Positions 1-10,931 of a DNA stretch of 64,000 nt are shown in pieces (within the stretch, counting starts at the first letter, position 1; each line of letters opens with the position of its first letter). This DNA is from Meconema thalassinum. Taxonomy: Eukaryota > Arthropoda > Insecta > Orthoptera > Tettigoniidae. The translations under genes and the position numbers were made by a program. Below the pieces are notes generated by a model that was given only the letters and a program-made list of their open reading frames with translations, did not search any database and had not been told where the DNA came from. The stretch covers positions 135,667,846 to 135,731,845 of the forward strand of contig OX336388.2 of the NCBI GenBank assembly GCA_946902985.2. Direction: 5' to 3'.

Positions 1-685
1 CATGTTTACTATCGTCCTCGTAGATCATGTAGACAAAACTAAGTTGCAATATTGTTGTACGACGTGAGGAGGAAATAATAAAATAATTAAAAAGAAGTAA
101 AAATTTCCGCCCTTGGGTAGCCTTGAACCCGGGATCTTCAAAACATCAAGCGAGCGCGATACCACTCGCACACTTTTCCGACAGACTTTACCGCAAATTG
201 TTATGGTTCTTAATAGTGCGTATGGTTAAATATTCAATTATTACAGTTAGATCTTGAATATTGATTGGAATGCATATTTTCAAATGTACTTAAAGCAAGT
301 TTCACGACCGCTTTGCGTTAATAATGCAAATCGACTGTAAATGTTACCCCGAAACGACAACCGTCCTCCATATTTTATTTCTTAAAACTTGCGCTATTCA
401 AATGCTCCTCCCTGCCGGGTGCGCGCGCATCTTTCTGGCTCCTCATCCGACTGTCCCGAGACACAAGTGTGGTGTTGGCTGTTGCCGGGTCTGAGCAATA
501 CGTCATCAGCCGGGGGAGTAGAGCGCATGCGCGCGGAACGAGACAACCTCTTATATACGAACCTTGGTGACTGTTAGTGTATGGACTGTTTGGGTTTCTC
601 TACAATGTTTCAATATGGCCATAGGCGGTGGAATTGGAATTGTTTGCGTGTCCTGTTCTGAGTTCATGCTAGTGTCTGTTTGTAC

Positions 686-1150
686 CTACATGTCGTAGTA
701 TTCAGGAGCGTGTGGACTGAAGTAGGAGATGGGTGGAATGGCTGAGTGTTCACTGAGCGCCGCGCCCAGGGTGGCAAGGTGTCTGTCATGCGTTGGGATG
801 ACTGTCACATAATGTTGGACAGTCACCTCAATGCATGCTATGAGCCTGAAGTGAGGGGCTAGTGATTGGCAGTCCTCAATGCATGCTATGAGCCTGAAGT
901 GAGGGGCTAGTGATTGGCAGATGGCCTGTCTGAGTGCAGTAGAATGTAGATTGCGGGGAGGATGGATCATAACCATAGTGTTCCGTTGTGGAACTGGTTT
1001 CTTTGAAGCAATAGCGTATAGTTGTTCAGATGTGTCTGTTGCTAGGATCCAGTTTGAGCGTGTTGATGAGCGTGTTGTGTCCCTGAAGGTATCCCAGGCA
1101 GGATCTGCTGGATCATACTCTTCGGGATTGTGTCTGGGTGTAGATTTCAT
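686..1150 (-). CDS. Unrecognised 154-residue ORF inside the fold-back element
   Basis: This open frame starts with Met and runs 154 codons on the minus strand. It is wholly inside the unique interior of the 1-2229 fold-back element, so it could be the element's own product or captured sequence. The protein is Pro/Thr/Ser-rich at the N-terminus, has no membrane segment, and has a 16-residue unit repeated in tandem near residues 78-108 (…CQSLAPHFRLIACIE…) caused by a 48-bp in-frame DNA duplication. No catalytic motif or known domain is visible. It may be non-coding: no splice sites or promoter support it, and length alone is weak evidence. Confidence 0.3.
   Translation of the reverse strand: MKSTPRHNPEEYDPADPAWDTFRDTTRSSTRSNWILATDTSEQLYAIASKKPVPQRNTMVMIHPPRNLHSTALRQAICQSLAPHFRLIACIEDCQSLAPHFRLIACIEVTVQHYVTVIPTHDRHLATLGAALSEHSAIPPISYFSPHAPEYYDM
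826..921. repeat. 48-bp tandem duplication
   Basis: Two adjacent copies of a 48-bp unit beginning TCAATGCATGCTATGAGCCT lie inside the 686-1150 ORF. The period is a multiple of three, so the minus-strand reading frame is kept. Confidence 0.9.
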
Positions 1151-1554
1151 GTTTATGAAGTGAGTGTAGCTGAGAGTGACAAGAGTGAATGTATGTATAA
1201 GTCAAATGCTTGGCAGACCTTAGGGGAACGTAGAATTCGGCTTCGCCTAAGAGAAAATACCAGTCGTCAAAGGTTTCCAGTTGTTATGCAGAGGGGCTGC
1301 GACAACTGACGAGCTGGTTTGAATTTAAATTTAATAATTAATTAATAGTTATTAATTAATTATTGGCTGCTGGGGGAGAGAAGGAATGAGTTTGGCTTGG
1401 CGGCAACTCTGGACGATGGGATTTGCTTGATTTGGATTGACTGAGGGTGGGCTATGAGCTTGGTTGCGGACGACAACGGGTAACGGTTTGAAAGGGGATT
1501 GTTGCTTGAATAATGCAGGGCGGGAAATGAAATTGGCTAAAGGCTGGGTAGGGT

Positions 1555-1716
1555 TAGATGGTAGCGATGTGTAGAACTTCTGTCTCGGGACAGTCGGAAG
1601 AGGAGCCGCAAGGAAGCGCGCGCACCCGGCAGCGAGGAGCATTTGAACAGCGCCGACTTGAAATGCTCCTCGCTGTCTCATTGTGTCTGTGTGATTGTTT
1701 GTTACCTACAAGAATT
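1555..1716 (-). repeat. Hairpin-bearing repeat, copy 1
   Basis: Positions 1631-1674 form a 14-bp perfect hairpin, AGCGAGGAGCATTT…AAATGCTCCTCGCT. The whole stretch is the reverse complement of 3673-3812 (both run from TTACCTACAA/GGTAACAATCACAC to TCTGTCTCGGGACAGTC-type sequence). A half copy lacking the first hairpin arm lies at about 390-470. Confidence 0.75.
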
Positions 1717-2351
1717 ATCCCACCTGCGTACTTCTCTTTCATTCCTGTATGATTCTGTTCATCCTCGTCGAACACCAGCTTTTATGACTGAAGTGTATCA
1801 CACGCTAGCATTTCGTGCGCCAAGTTGTATGAAATAAAACATGGAGGACGGTTGTCGATTCGGGGTAATATTTACAGTCGATTTGCATTATTAACGCAAA
1901 GCGGTCGTGAAACTTGCTTTAAGTACATTTAAAAATATGCCTGGTACAGAATGAATGCATTCCAATCAATATTTAAGATCTAACTGTAATAATTTGATAT
2001 TTAACCATACGCACTATTAAGGAGTGTAACAAAATGCGATAAAGCTTGTTGGAAAAGTGTGCAAGAGGTATCGCGCTTGCTTGTTGTTTTGAAGATCCCG
2101 TGTTCAAGGCTATCCAAGGGCGAAAATTTTTACTTCTTTTTAATTGTTTTATTATATCTTCCTCACGTCGTACAACAATATTGCAACCTAGTTTTGTCTA
2201 CATGATCTACGAAGACGATAGTAAACATGTTTTCTCTCATTTCAAATTCTATTTTCCCTAAATACTGTTTAAAACCATGGACGGATACTATTTAAATAGT
2301 TCAAAATTTATCCCCGAATAATAATATTAGCCTATGACACGTTCTGTATTT

Positions 2352-2703
2352 GGTTGGTTGGTTCCTCAGTTTAGGGGCTGCGACAACGCGGTCATGTAGC
2401 TCCGTGTACTTTGGGTGTGTGTAGAATCTGTCTGATAACCAGTGTTAATTGTGATGGCTGTATTAATGTGTGTATCTGTTTTTTAACTCAAGTAAGGACT
2501 GCAACTTTGAATTTTTCAAATAGTTCCTACTTTTGCCGCCAAACGCCACCGTCAACGACTACTAGGCCTAGTTCAGAACTTAGCTACTAGACGCCACCGC
2601 AGTCGGCTCTTGGCAACGAACGTAGAAACCTAAGAGCGTTGTTTACATTCCTAACCTATACAATTTAGCTTCACACAGGTGTAATTAGTGGAAGGTTCTT
2701 TAA
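2352..2703 (-). mobile_element. SINE family 1, 5'-truncated copy
   Basis: This begins with a (GGTT)n tail and CTCAGTTTAGGGGCTGCGAC. It matches the body of the same SINE at 4905-5435 (same strand) and, in reverse, at 12033-12448 and 45590-46085. It stops at about GGAAGGTTCTTTAA, before the tRNA-like head, so it is truncated. Confidence 0.8.
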
Positions 2704-3672
2704 GGGGACACTATAGGCTGCCCCAATTTGTTTTTCTCCCAGTGATCCAAACTGCACCAAATTTTCTTTCCATACGAACAACATCTTTCATAACGCAAAA
2801 AAAGTTAAAAATTATTCCTTTCAGTTGATCAGTATGGGCAGAAATTACTAAAAGATTGTCTTTTCCTTAAAAAAATTGATACCAACTAAGTTATTTACCA
2901 CTAAAAATTACTGAAACTTTACAATCTTTTTACACTACGTACTCATTGCACAGACTAATAATTCTGTGCATGGGTTTGGAAAAATATGAAATAGTTCCTG
3001 AAATAAAAAATTGTTTCACAAAATTAATTTTTATTTCCAAAAATTAAAGTTAAAAATTATTTAAAAATAAACGATAACTATTTTAACTTATATGGATGCA
3101 CAGAATTATGGGAGATAGATATCTTCACATGCTACAAAAATATTACTGAGATTGGTTAATATTTTCTACTGAATAGTTGGTGTAAAGTCCAAAAAAATGA
3201 ATTGTGCACCAAAACAATTTTAAAACATTAGAATGTTTCTCTTCTTCACCCACTGTCTAAAAGTCCCCAGAACCATATGTTTCCCTTCCTTTTCTCTTAT
3301 GGCGTCTTCTTCACCCAATGTCATCTCCTTGGACTGTTTTCTCATGAATTTCATTGCTCCAGGCTGCGTCCAACACTCGGCTGAATTCGCCGTTGATCCC
3401 GTCCTTTGCAGAAATATTGCTATGTGGATATATTACAAGGAATGGGAATCCTAAAACTCAGCAATTTTTCCAGGTTTATGCGGTGTCTTGTGTGGGGTTT
3501 TGCCTAGGAACACCAAGCTGGCTCATCCGTGCATGGACCCCGACCGAGTTATCTACTTCAATAAGTGGTGTGGAAATGATAACGACGAGAGTATCAATTT
3601 TTTATCGCTAAATAGTTTGTTGATTTTTTTTTTGTGTTCACTTTTTTCACTCTCGTTGATTTGTTGTTCTTG
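2704..3672. other. Unassigned AT-rich interval
   Basis: I see no supportable gene, tandem array or element end here. It starts GGGGACACTATAGG right after the truncated SINE. Short ORFs around 3233-3685 are not conserved-looking. Confidence 0.5.
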
Positions 3673-3812
3673 TTGTTGTAGGTAACAATCACACAATGAG
3701 ACAGCGAGGAGCATTTCAAGTCGGTGCTATTCAAATGCTCCTCGCTTCCGTTTGCGCGCGCATCTTTGCGGCTCCTCATCCGATTGTCCCGAGACAGAAG
3801 TATGTGTAGAAG
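3673..3812 (+). repeat. Hairpin-bearing repeat, copy 2
   Basis: Reverse-complement copy of 1555-1716. The hairpin AGCGAGGAGCATTT…AAATGCTCCTCGCT lies at 3703-3746, followed by GCGCGCGCATCTTTGCGGCT and TCCCGAGACAGAAG. It lies outside both fold-back elements, so the sequence is an independent dispersed repeat. Confidence 0.75.
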
Positions 3813-4140
3813 CCACGGTAGAAGGTGGACCATCGATTAGCATCTGTTCTCAAGTGTACTTGTTCGACTTGACGTTACAGACAGTTAGGAACAGGGCTCC
3901 GAGTGAAAGCCGAAGTTAAACGATTGACTTCGCGTCACCACATGGTAGCTTTACGATTAGTTACGAAGTGGGAAGCTTATTATCCTCTCTGTTTCAAAAT
4001 AAATCATGTGATTGTGCCAGAGCTTATCTATATTTACGACACTTTACTAAATGTAAAATACTGTAGTATAATATTCAACATTATCATATTCTCAGAATAC
4101 ATTACATTGAAGTAACCCCATTTTCTGCTCACAGCACGTC

Positions 4141-4212
4141 GGCCTGTTGGTTTAGGGGCATAATTCCAGCTTCGGGAGCGAGAGGTCCCGGGTTTAAACT
4201 CCGGAGATGCCC
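4141..4212 (+). pseudogene. tRNA-Pro(CGG)-like pseudogene, left arm
   Basis: This 72-nt stretch aligns along its length with a eukaryotic tRNA-Pro: GGCCTGTTGGTTTAGGGGCA (A box), anticodon-loop segment CTTCGGGAGCG, and B box GGTCCCGGGTTTAAACTCC. The acceptor and T arms have mismatches, so it is a tRNA-derived segment of the fold-back element rather than a working tRNA. Confidence 0.65.
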
Positions 4213-4250
4213 AGCATTTTTATTTTTATTTTATCTCTTGAAAAGATTCA

Positions 4251-4748
4251 TTTTTTTTTTATTTAGTCAATTTGCCCTGTAGGTTGGTGGTTCCCACGGA
4301 CTCAGCGAGGGAACTCACCACTACCGCCTCTATGGGCAGTGTCCTGGCGCTCGGAACATCTGGTCGGGATGGATACAACTGGGGAGGTGTGATCAGCACT
4401 TCGCCCAGGCGGCCTCACCTGCAAAGTGAACAGGGGCCTCATGAGGGATGGGAAGGGATGGAAGATTGGGATGGATAGGCAAGGAAGAGGGAAGGAGGCG
4501 GCCGTGGCCTTACAGTAGGTACCATCCCGGCATTTGCCCGAATACGAAGTGGGAAACCACGGAAAACCACTTCGAGGATGGCTGAGGTGGGAATCGAACC
4601 CCCTCTACTCATTTGGACCACCCGAGGCTGAGTAGACCCCGTTCCAGTCCTCATACCACTTTTCAAATTTCGTGGCAGAGCCGGGAATCGAACCCTGGAC
4701 CTCAGGGGCGGCAGCTAAGCATGCTGACCGCTACGCTACGGAGGCGAC
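4251..4748 (-). mobile_element. SINE family 3, full copy with 11-bp target duplication
   Basis: Read on the minus strand, it begins with a tRNA-like head: GCCTCCGTAGCGTAGCGGTC (A box) and GGTTCGATTCCCGGC (B box). It contains a second GGTTCGATTCCCACC-like segment and ends in an A-rich tail (T run at 4251-4260). GAAAAGATTCA flanks it exactly at 4240-4250 and 4749-4759, and the uninterrupted site is visible in the opposite fold-back arm near 5865-5880. Confidence 0.9.
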
Positions 4749-4904
4749 GAAAAGATTCAAAAAGTGTATAAAAGAGCCTAAGGAACGTTCTTTTTTTCGT
4801 GCGAGACTTGTACTTATACCGGTAATATAAATGCTTAGTTTGAGGTAAACGCTTCTTTTTTTCTTTCGTCGGTTTACCCTCCAGGTTGGCTTTTCCCTCG
4901 GACT

Positions 4905-5435
4905 TAGGTTGGTTGGTTGGTTGCTTGCTTCCTCAGTTTAGGGGCTGTGATAACGCGGTCATGTAGCCCCGTGTATTTTGGGTGGGTGTAGAATCTGTCT
5001 CATAACCGGTGTTAATTGTGATGGCTGTATTAGTGTGTGTTATCTGTTTTAATTCAAGTAAAGACTGCAGACATATTTTTTTCAAGTAGTTCCTACTTTT
5101 ACCGCCAAACGCCACCACCAACAACTACTAGTTCAGAACTTGGTTACTAGACGCCACTGCAGTCGGCTCCTGGCAACGAACGTTGGAACCTAAGGGCGTT
5201 AACCAAATTTTAAGCTATAATTTAGCTTCACACAGGTTTAATTACTGGAAGATTCTTTAACATGCCATAAATCTATGACATGTGCCCGCCGGCTTTACTT
5301 CCCCTCCGAAGAAAGGCATACTGAGAGATTTTTAACGCTGTTAAAAAATCCGACGGCTTCGGCTGGGTTTGAACCCTTGACCTTGGGCATAGAAGAACAG
5401 CATGTACCAACCATGCCACCAAAGCCGCTACCCTT
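4905..5435 (-). mobile_element. SINE family 1, full-length copy
   Basis: On the minus strand it runs from a tRNA-like head (GCGGCTTTGGTGGCATGGTT; B box GGTTCAAACCCAG) through the body to a (AACC)n tail at 4905-4922. It sits in a SINE-3 tail between CCTCGGACT (4896-4904) and CCTTGGACT (5436-5444), a 9-bp target duplication with one change. The other fold-back arm keeps this junction uninterrupted. Confidence 0.88.
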
Positions 5436-5444
5436 CCTTGGACT

Positions 5445-5757
5445 CAGCGAGGGATCCCACCATAACCGCCGCCAGGGCAGTGTCCTGGAGCTTGAAACAC
5501 CTGGTTGGGGGATACCACTGGGGAGGTGGGGCCACCCTCCTTGCCTATCCCTCCCAATCTTCCCCTCACTTTCCATCCCTCACGAGGCCCCTGTTCGCTT
5601 TGCAGATGAGGCCGCCTGGGCGAGGTGCTGGTCCCACCTCCCCAGTTTAACCCCCCTCCAGGTGTTTCAAGCTCCAGGACACTACCCTGGCGGCGGTAAT
5701 GGTGGGATCCCCCGTAGAGTCCGAGGGAAAAGCCAACCTGGAGGGCAAAGCGACTAA
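5445..5757. repeat. Inverted pair of SINE-3 3' fragments at the palindrome centre
   Basis: 5445-5520 (GGGATCCCACCATAACCGCC…) is matched by its reverse complement at about 5640-5720 (…GGCGGTAATGGTGGGATCCC). Both are the 3' part of SINE-3 at 4251-4400. A long open frame across this stretch is only SINE sequence. Confidence 0.8.
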
Positions 5758-5900
5758 AAAAATAGCGTTTGACATCAAACTATGTATTTATATTACTGGC
5801 ACACAGTAAGTACAAGTCTCGCTCGACAAAAAAACGTTCCTAAGGTTCTTTTATACACTTTTTGAATCTTTTCAAGAGATAAAACGAAAGTAAAAATAAT

Positions 5901-5972
5901 GGGCATTCCCGCGGTTTGAACCCGAAACCTCTCGCACCCGAAGCAGAAATCATTCTCCTAGACCAACAGGGC
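5901..5972 (-). pseudogene. tRNA-Pro(CGG)-like pseudogene, right arm
   Basis: Minus-strand 72-nt partner of the 4141-4212 sequence: GCCCTGTTGGTCTAGGAGAA, anticodon segment CTTCGGGTGCGAGAGG, and B box GGTTTCGGGTTCAAACC. It lies closer to a genuine tRNA-Pro than the left copy in the anticodon arm, but the acceptor stem does not pair well. Confidence 0.65.
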
Positions 5973-6252
5973 AACGTGTCAACTGTAGAAAATGGAGGTA
6001 CTTCAATGTAATGTATTCTGAGAATATGATATGTTTAATATTATACTACAGTATTTTACATTTAGTAAAGTGTCGTAAATATAGATAAGCTCTGGCACAA
6101 TCACATGATTTATTTTGAAACACAGAGGATAATAAGCTTCTCACTTCGTAACCAATCGTAAAGCTACCAGGTGGTGACGCGAAGTCAATCGTTTAACTTC
6201 GGCTTTCACTCGCAGCCCTGTTCCTAACTGTCTGTAACGTCAAGTACTTGTT

Positions 6253-6295
6253 CGTGGCAGGTGCTCGGAGACGTGGCAGGTGCTCGGAGACGTGG
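6253..6295. repeat. 19-bp tandem duplication
   Basis: CGTGGCAGGTGCTCGGAGA occurs twice in direct tandem, followed by CGTGGCGTG, just outside the right end of the fold-back element. Confidence 0.85.
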
Positions 6296-6442
6296 CGTGC
6301 GACTTGTTCTGCAGCTAGACTCGGATGAACAACGACGAAGAGGAACCAAAAGAAAAGTTATTGAGTCATTTGCTTAACGTCTTCTATGTATTGGGAGAAT
6401 TCGCTTCAAATAAATAAATAAATACTATTTATAATAATAATA

Positions 6443-6812
6443 TCGTATGGCCTTGGGTCCCGGGTGCAAGCATTGTTAATTGACACCCACAGGGCAGCTT
6501 GCATGTCGAATTTTATCGCTCCTTGGAGCTCTATGAAAGTCAAGGAGGTTCGATACCTAAGTTCCTTGACACTATAGCGCTTTCTAGTAGAGAAAGTAGG
6601 AACTTTTTGTGTTGGAGGAAAATCCCGAGATTAATTTTGACAATATGAACATGGCCTACTGAATTCAAATGGGTTCTTTAACATGCCAACAACGTATGGC
6701 ATGCGTACCGTGATTTGTGTCGCCTTTCAAAAATCACTTACCACGTCCAGGAGCGAATTTGCAATGTTGGGGTTGGTAGTCTGACACGATAACCACTCAC
6801 CTACCGTTGCAA
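6443..6812 (-). mobile_element. SINE family 2 copy
   Basis: Minus-strand copy whose head is at about 6812 (TTGCAACGGTAGGTGAGTGG, with B box upstream of TCGCTCCTGGACG) and whose 3' end is the CGTATGGCCTTGGGTCC stretch next to (ATAA)n at 6409-6442. It matches the pair at 44587-45331. Confidence 0.82.
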
Positions 6813-6851
6813 CCTATAATGATAATAATAAATAATTATAATAATTTAAAT

Positions 6852-7290
6852 ATTTAGGAGAAATTATTCAGCCCTCTGGTATAAACCGCGAAGCAAAAAA
6901 AGAAAGAATTTCCAAATTACAGAAAGCTTATAGGATCACTTGGAACAGGTATAATAAAAAATGGATATCTCGGAAAGTAAAACTTAAGACACTATATTAC
7001 TGTAATCAAACCTGAAGCGTTCTATGCATCGGAAACCAAATCATCGGTGGCGTTTCTTTAATCAAAGACATAGAGAAATAAGAGGAAACTTTTACGAAAA
7101 TATTTTTGTTCCAGTTGGTATCGAGGGAATATGGAGGAAAAAATCATCCCAGGAAATATATTGTCAATCTGAAAAGATCTCTCACACTTTTCGGAAAAGA
7201 CAATTGAAATTTTATGGACACATTATCAGAATTGATCCGTTACTATTTTATAAACGGATCGACAAGATACGAGATATTGTATAGACTGTC
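6852..7290 (+). pseudogene. LINE (non-LTR retrotransposon) ORF fragment, post-RT region
   Basis: Conceptual translation with stops gives YLGEIIQPSGINREAKKERI, then KLKTLYY, and later RKRQLKFYGHIIRIDP in the 7024-7284 frame. These are hallmarks of the segment after the reverse transcriptase domain in insect LINE ORF2 proteins. The same FYGH block recurs at 10945-11505, so this is the same family. It is 5'-truncated and broken by stops and shifts. Confidence 0.7.
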
Positions 7291-9177
7291 GTCTGCAGGT
7301 TAATATTTGAAACGACATCGGATCTGGGATAAATAAAACGCGCCCGCTATGGAGAATGTGCTCTGAACCTAAGGAACTCGATTTCAGTGATTGTTATGTC
7401 GAGAGAGTTGTGATGACAGAGAGAAGAAAAGAAGGTCGGGAGACATAACTTGTACTACTTTCGGGTCTATTAAAATGTTTCATTTTATTAATCATAAATT
7501 TATCTACGGAGTTGGAAAATATTGTGAAGACATGATGGGATTCTGGTATTTGATCCTACCGCTAAAAAGGCAGGAATATGGCTTTATTATAAAATGTAAT
7601 ATCATCGAGGACCCTCCAGAACATCTCCTGAAAGCTAAGTGTCATATTCTATTTTGAAGGTATCATCAAAGCATGAAGTGTAACATGCAAATGAGTAAAT
7701 AACGCCATGTCCTCCAATCTTTTGGTGATAAAATGTCCCAAGATCCTTCTGTATTTAAGTTAGATTGGAGATTGTCATTCTTTTAGGTTATACGGTCATT
7801 GTTTATTTTCCTCCCCTTTTATGTATACGTAGCGTGGAGAGGAATCGTGTTGTTGTTTGGGGTGTAATTAATTTAGGGTTATTTGCCGTTGTTGTTCTTG
7901 GTTTCGTTTTCTTGGTGTTATTTTTCTATTCGTGTTTTATCTACTTTTGTTCGTCATGAAACGTGATTGTAATTATGGGAGGTATTTCTAACTAACTTCT
8001 AATTCCTTGTATGAGTATGGGATTTTACAAGGGTCTTTAGGGGTTGGTAATTTAGGGTTAGTTCGCGATTTTGTGCCTTGACGAAGGAGGGTGTGTGTTC
8101 ATTGCTTTGGATGGCTTTATATCTTATGTCTGTATAGTCGGAACACACATCAATTTATTTTAATGTATTAAGGGTAGTTGTGTTTTATGATATGTCTGTC
8201 ATTGTGCAACCTTAAGGACGGCCGACTAGGTTTTTATTTTTCCTTAAGGACTGGGCACACATTAAACATGTATGTGTCGGAAATGCTTTTCACTTTATAA
8301 TCACGGTTCTAGACCTATGTTTAAGGGTGGGTTAACGTCTTTGTTTAAGTGGGAGCTTGACTGAAAGTTGAGGGTCATTATAGTGTTTTGTTTAGCTTCT
8401 TGTTGCTTTCGGTCAAGAAGCAACACGTGAACTCTTTACGTTTATTAAATGAGGTATATTGGTTATTCTTTCGGCTGATGATATGGGTATTTATGGCAAG
8501 TACCCGGGACTATGATTGATGCTCATATTACTTTCGGTAAGATAACCGAATCTCATACCTTCGTCTGAAAAGAAGATTTATTCAGAAAGTTTATGAAGTC
8601 AGTTGCTGTTTAGTTTGGGAGGTTGTAGGTCTATCTTTCTTAAGGGTTGTGTATGTCTGACTAATCTTTTCATTTTATGTTTGTTGTTGTGTAATGCTGT
8701 AGTATGTGGATGATGCTTTGACCGATCGTTATCTTTTACTGTGGTGGTTGTTTTGTGAGGCATACTTTGGTTTATATTAAAGGAGGGTTTGTTCTAGGGT
8801 TGTACGACTTCATACACTATTTAGAATATTTCTTCTGGTTACTTTCCGTAATCAGCCTGTGGTGGGACGAATGTATTATTTCTTAATTATTTTAATTAGC
8901 TTTTCCCTTTGATATAATTCTAGTCATTTCGATACGATCTCCAATCCAGCGAGGCTTCTCTACTCTTCTCTTTTGATAGTTCTTTGATTGTGTGTGTTTT
9001 TATATTTTAATGTTTTATCTTTGCTAATATGTATCTACAACCCCATCATCCCTCATTCTACCTTTTCATGCGCTACTCACGTCCCCTTTTGTTATGTCTT
9101 TTGTTTTATTAAAATTTTGTCTTCAACCTTTACTTGAAAAGTGTAGTCATTCCGAGTTAATTCTCCATCTAGTTCGG
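7291..9177. other. Unassigned T/G-rich interval
   Basis: No convincing gene or element ends were found across about 1.9 kb. The plus strand is rich in T and G (TTGTTGTT, GGGTTAG types). It may be decayed transposon sequence. Confidence 0.45.
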
Positions 9178-9578
9178 AATGCGCGAGTGAGCTCAAAAAG
9201 GTCTTACACGGTCCACGGACCGCCGCCACAAGAATGAACAATAACAGACTAACTAAAATAATTCTCAACCTGGCCCTTTCATTAAAAACCAAGAACAGCT
9301 CACTTCGTAAAATTGAAACAGATCTCCAGGAAATTAACATCTCAGACGACATTGTACGGGACAGATGAAAATTCAGAACCAAAATCGACATCACCAATTT
9401 CGAGACAAACCCAACACCAGAGCCGCTATAACTTGGACAGAAGAACGAAGGAAGGAGCTCAGCGAGAGGTTGAAGGGATTTGAGGATAAAATGAAGACCA
9501 ACACATCAACTAAGAAGGTTCAATCGTGCTCCTGAGTAGGGGGTAACGATGTAAAATTAAAATAATAATAATAATAAT
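9178..9578 (+). pseudogene. LINE 3'-end fragment 1
   Basis: Translation gives RMNNNRLTKIILNLALSLK and DLQEINISDDIV, matching the post-RT tail of the LINE copies at 9594 and 10932 (RMNSDRLTKRLFKVI, DLQEMNITDDIV). Stops interrupt it. It ends in (AAT)n at 9562-9578 and is followed directly by the target-like sequence AATCACTCCTCTTTA. Confidence 0.7.
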
Positions 9579-9593
9579 AATCACTCCTCTTTA

Positions 9594-10915
9594 TATGCTT
9601 TATATGACTCAGAAACCGTATGCCAGGGTGGCCACTCTAAAATTGCAGACATTGAAAAACATGAACAGAAAAATCTCCGGAAAATGTGTGGTCCCACGAG
9701 AGAAAATGGATTGTGGATTAAAAGGAGAACAGTGGGCCTACTCCTTCACTGACAGGTTCGCCGATGCCGTACGGAAGTGACGCCTGAATTTCCATGGCCA
9801 TATCTACAGAATGAACAGCGACAGACTAACTAAGAGATTATTCAAAGTAATCAACTCAAAGAAGGTCAAGATAAAATGGCTAGAAGAAACTAAGGCGGAC
9901 CTGCAAGAAATGAATATCACAGACGACATCGTAGACAATCGTGGAGCTTTTAGGACAAAGGTAGCCAACCATAAATTTAGGGAGAAACCCATGAAGAAAA
10001 GTGACAGTCAGTGTGAAAGACTAGACTTTGTATCATTTTAAATGCTACAAATGCTGAAAAATGCTAGAAAGGCTGGAGGCTTCTCGCTTCGTTCGAAGCC
10101 AAAGACTCTTGACATGTTAGAAAATTATCTGCATAATACTTATCTTGCTTATCTTGCTTCAAATTACTCGCGAACGGCAAGTGCAAACCAAGGGCAAAAC
10201 AAGGTCAACCGCGCGGGATGCCGTCACGCTCACCAGAGCACGCGGGCACGTGCCCCTTCCATCCAGTCTAAAAACACTTATAGTGGGCGATGTATTGAAG
10301 ATAGACATATGCTCTCGAGGACTTTTTTGTAGAACTTTTCATGCCGGCCAATTCTTACGCTCATAGTATATTGATATTTTTAACGGTTTGCCCAGCGTAA
10401 GCTTAAGAAGTGCACGGACGCCAAGTTTATTTTCGACTTTTTCACTGAAATCGTTACTGCTTGGTTTCCTTTCATCATACATAAATTATTTTCTACAGAA
10501 TCTTTCCTCGAGATATCCTTTACAGAATGGTGAAAACCGCATCAAAATCCATCGAGTGGTTCTTGAGATTACCTGTGACATCCAAGAATCGGGGATTTTA
10601 GTCTTATACTAACGAAGTAGAGATTGTCGGGGAACACATGCACCAAGCGCTACTATGACGTCACACACCTCAGTGCATCTGGGTACGTTTCGTCCCGTCA
10701 CCGTACCGTAACGCCAGACCCCAGCGTAACGACGAAGTCGACAAGATCATTTAAAATGATAAACCTGGTAGGAAGTGGTCGACAGAACGCAAGATGCAAC
10801 ACAGTGCATTCATGAAGAGTTTTTTGGGAGGATAAGAAGGCGAAACCATCAGGCCAACTAACAAGTTCAAACGCGCGCTTTGAATGGGCATAACGACGAA
10901 AGAAGGAAGAGGAAG
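9594..10915 (+). pseudogene. LINE 3'-end fragment 2, interrupted
   Basis: The post-RT tail runs in two pieces: 9594-9998 (…FHGHIYRMNSDRLTKRLF…, one stop) and about 10745-10915 (KWSTERKMQHSAFMKSF-like, ending in a GAAGAGGAAG tail). The ~750 bases between are a foreign insertion. Inverted ATCATTTTAAATG / CATTTAAAATGAT sequences lie near its edges (about 10029-10042 and 10748-10760). AATCACTCCTCTTTA occurs at both outer edges. Confidence 0.62.
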
Positions 10916-10931
10916 AATCACTCCTCTTTAA

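Larger units (their letters stand above)
1..2229. mobile_element. Fold-back (long terminal inverted repeat) element
   Basis: The first ~385 bases reappear as their reverse complement at about 1830-2229: the left edge begins CATGTTTACTATCGTC and the right arm ends GACGATAGTAAACATG. The arms continue inward (about 390-470 against 1558-1645), but the right arm has ~150 extra bases. Each arm carries a tRNA-like B-box stretch (ATCCCGGGTTCAAGG type). The interior (about 560-1555) holds a 154-codon minus-strand ORF. The left end coincides with the window edge, so the true terminus and any target duplication cannot be read. I do not recognise the family. Confidence 0.7.
3870..6242. mobile_element. 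Large palindromic (fold-back) element with tRNA-Pro-like segments in both arms
   Basis: The left arm (3870-4250 continuing at 4749-4904) and right arm (about 5690-6242) are inverted copies. The outer ends read TGACGTTACAGACAGTTAGG and its complement. Each arm contains a 72-nt tRNA-Pro-like sequence, and the inner ends carry a SINE-3 3' fragment. The centre of symmetry is near 5580. The left arm was later interrupted by a SINE-3 copy (4251-4748) and a SINE-1 copy (4905-5435), both with target duplications. The right arm shows the uninterrupted sequence. Confidence 0.75.

Noticed and set aside
4141..4212. Functional tRNA-Pro gene
   Set aside because: Acceptor and T-arm mismatches and presence of an inverted sister copy in a repeat element argue for a tRNA-derived pseudogene.
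5275..5757. 160-codon plus-strand ORF
   Set aside because: It runs through SINE-1 and SINE-3 sequence on the antisense side; composition, not a gene.
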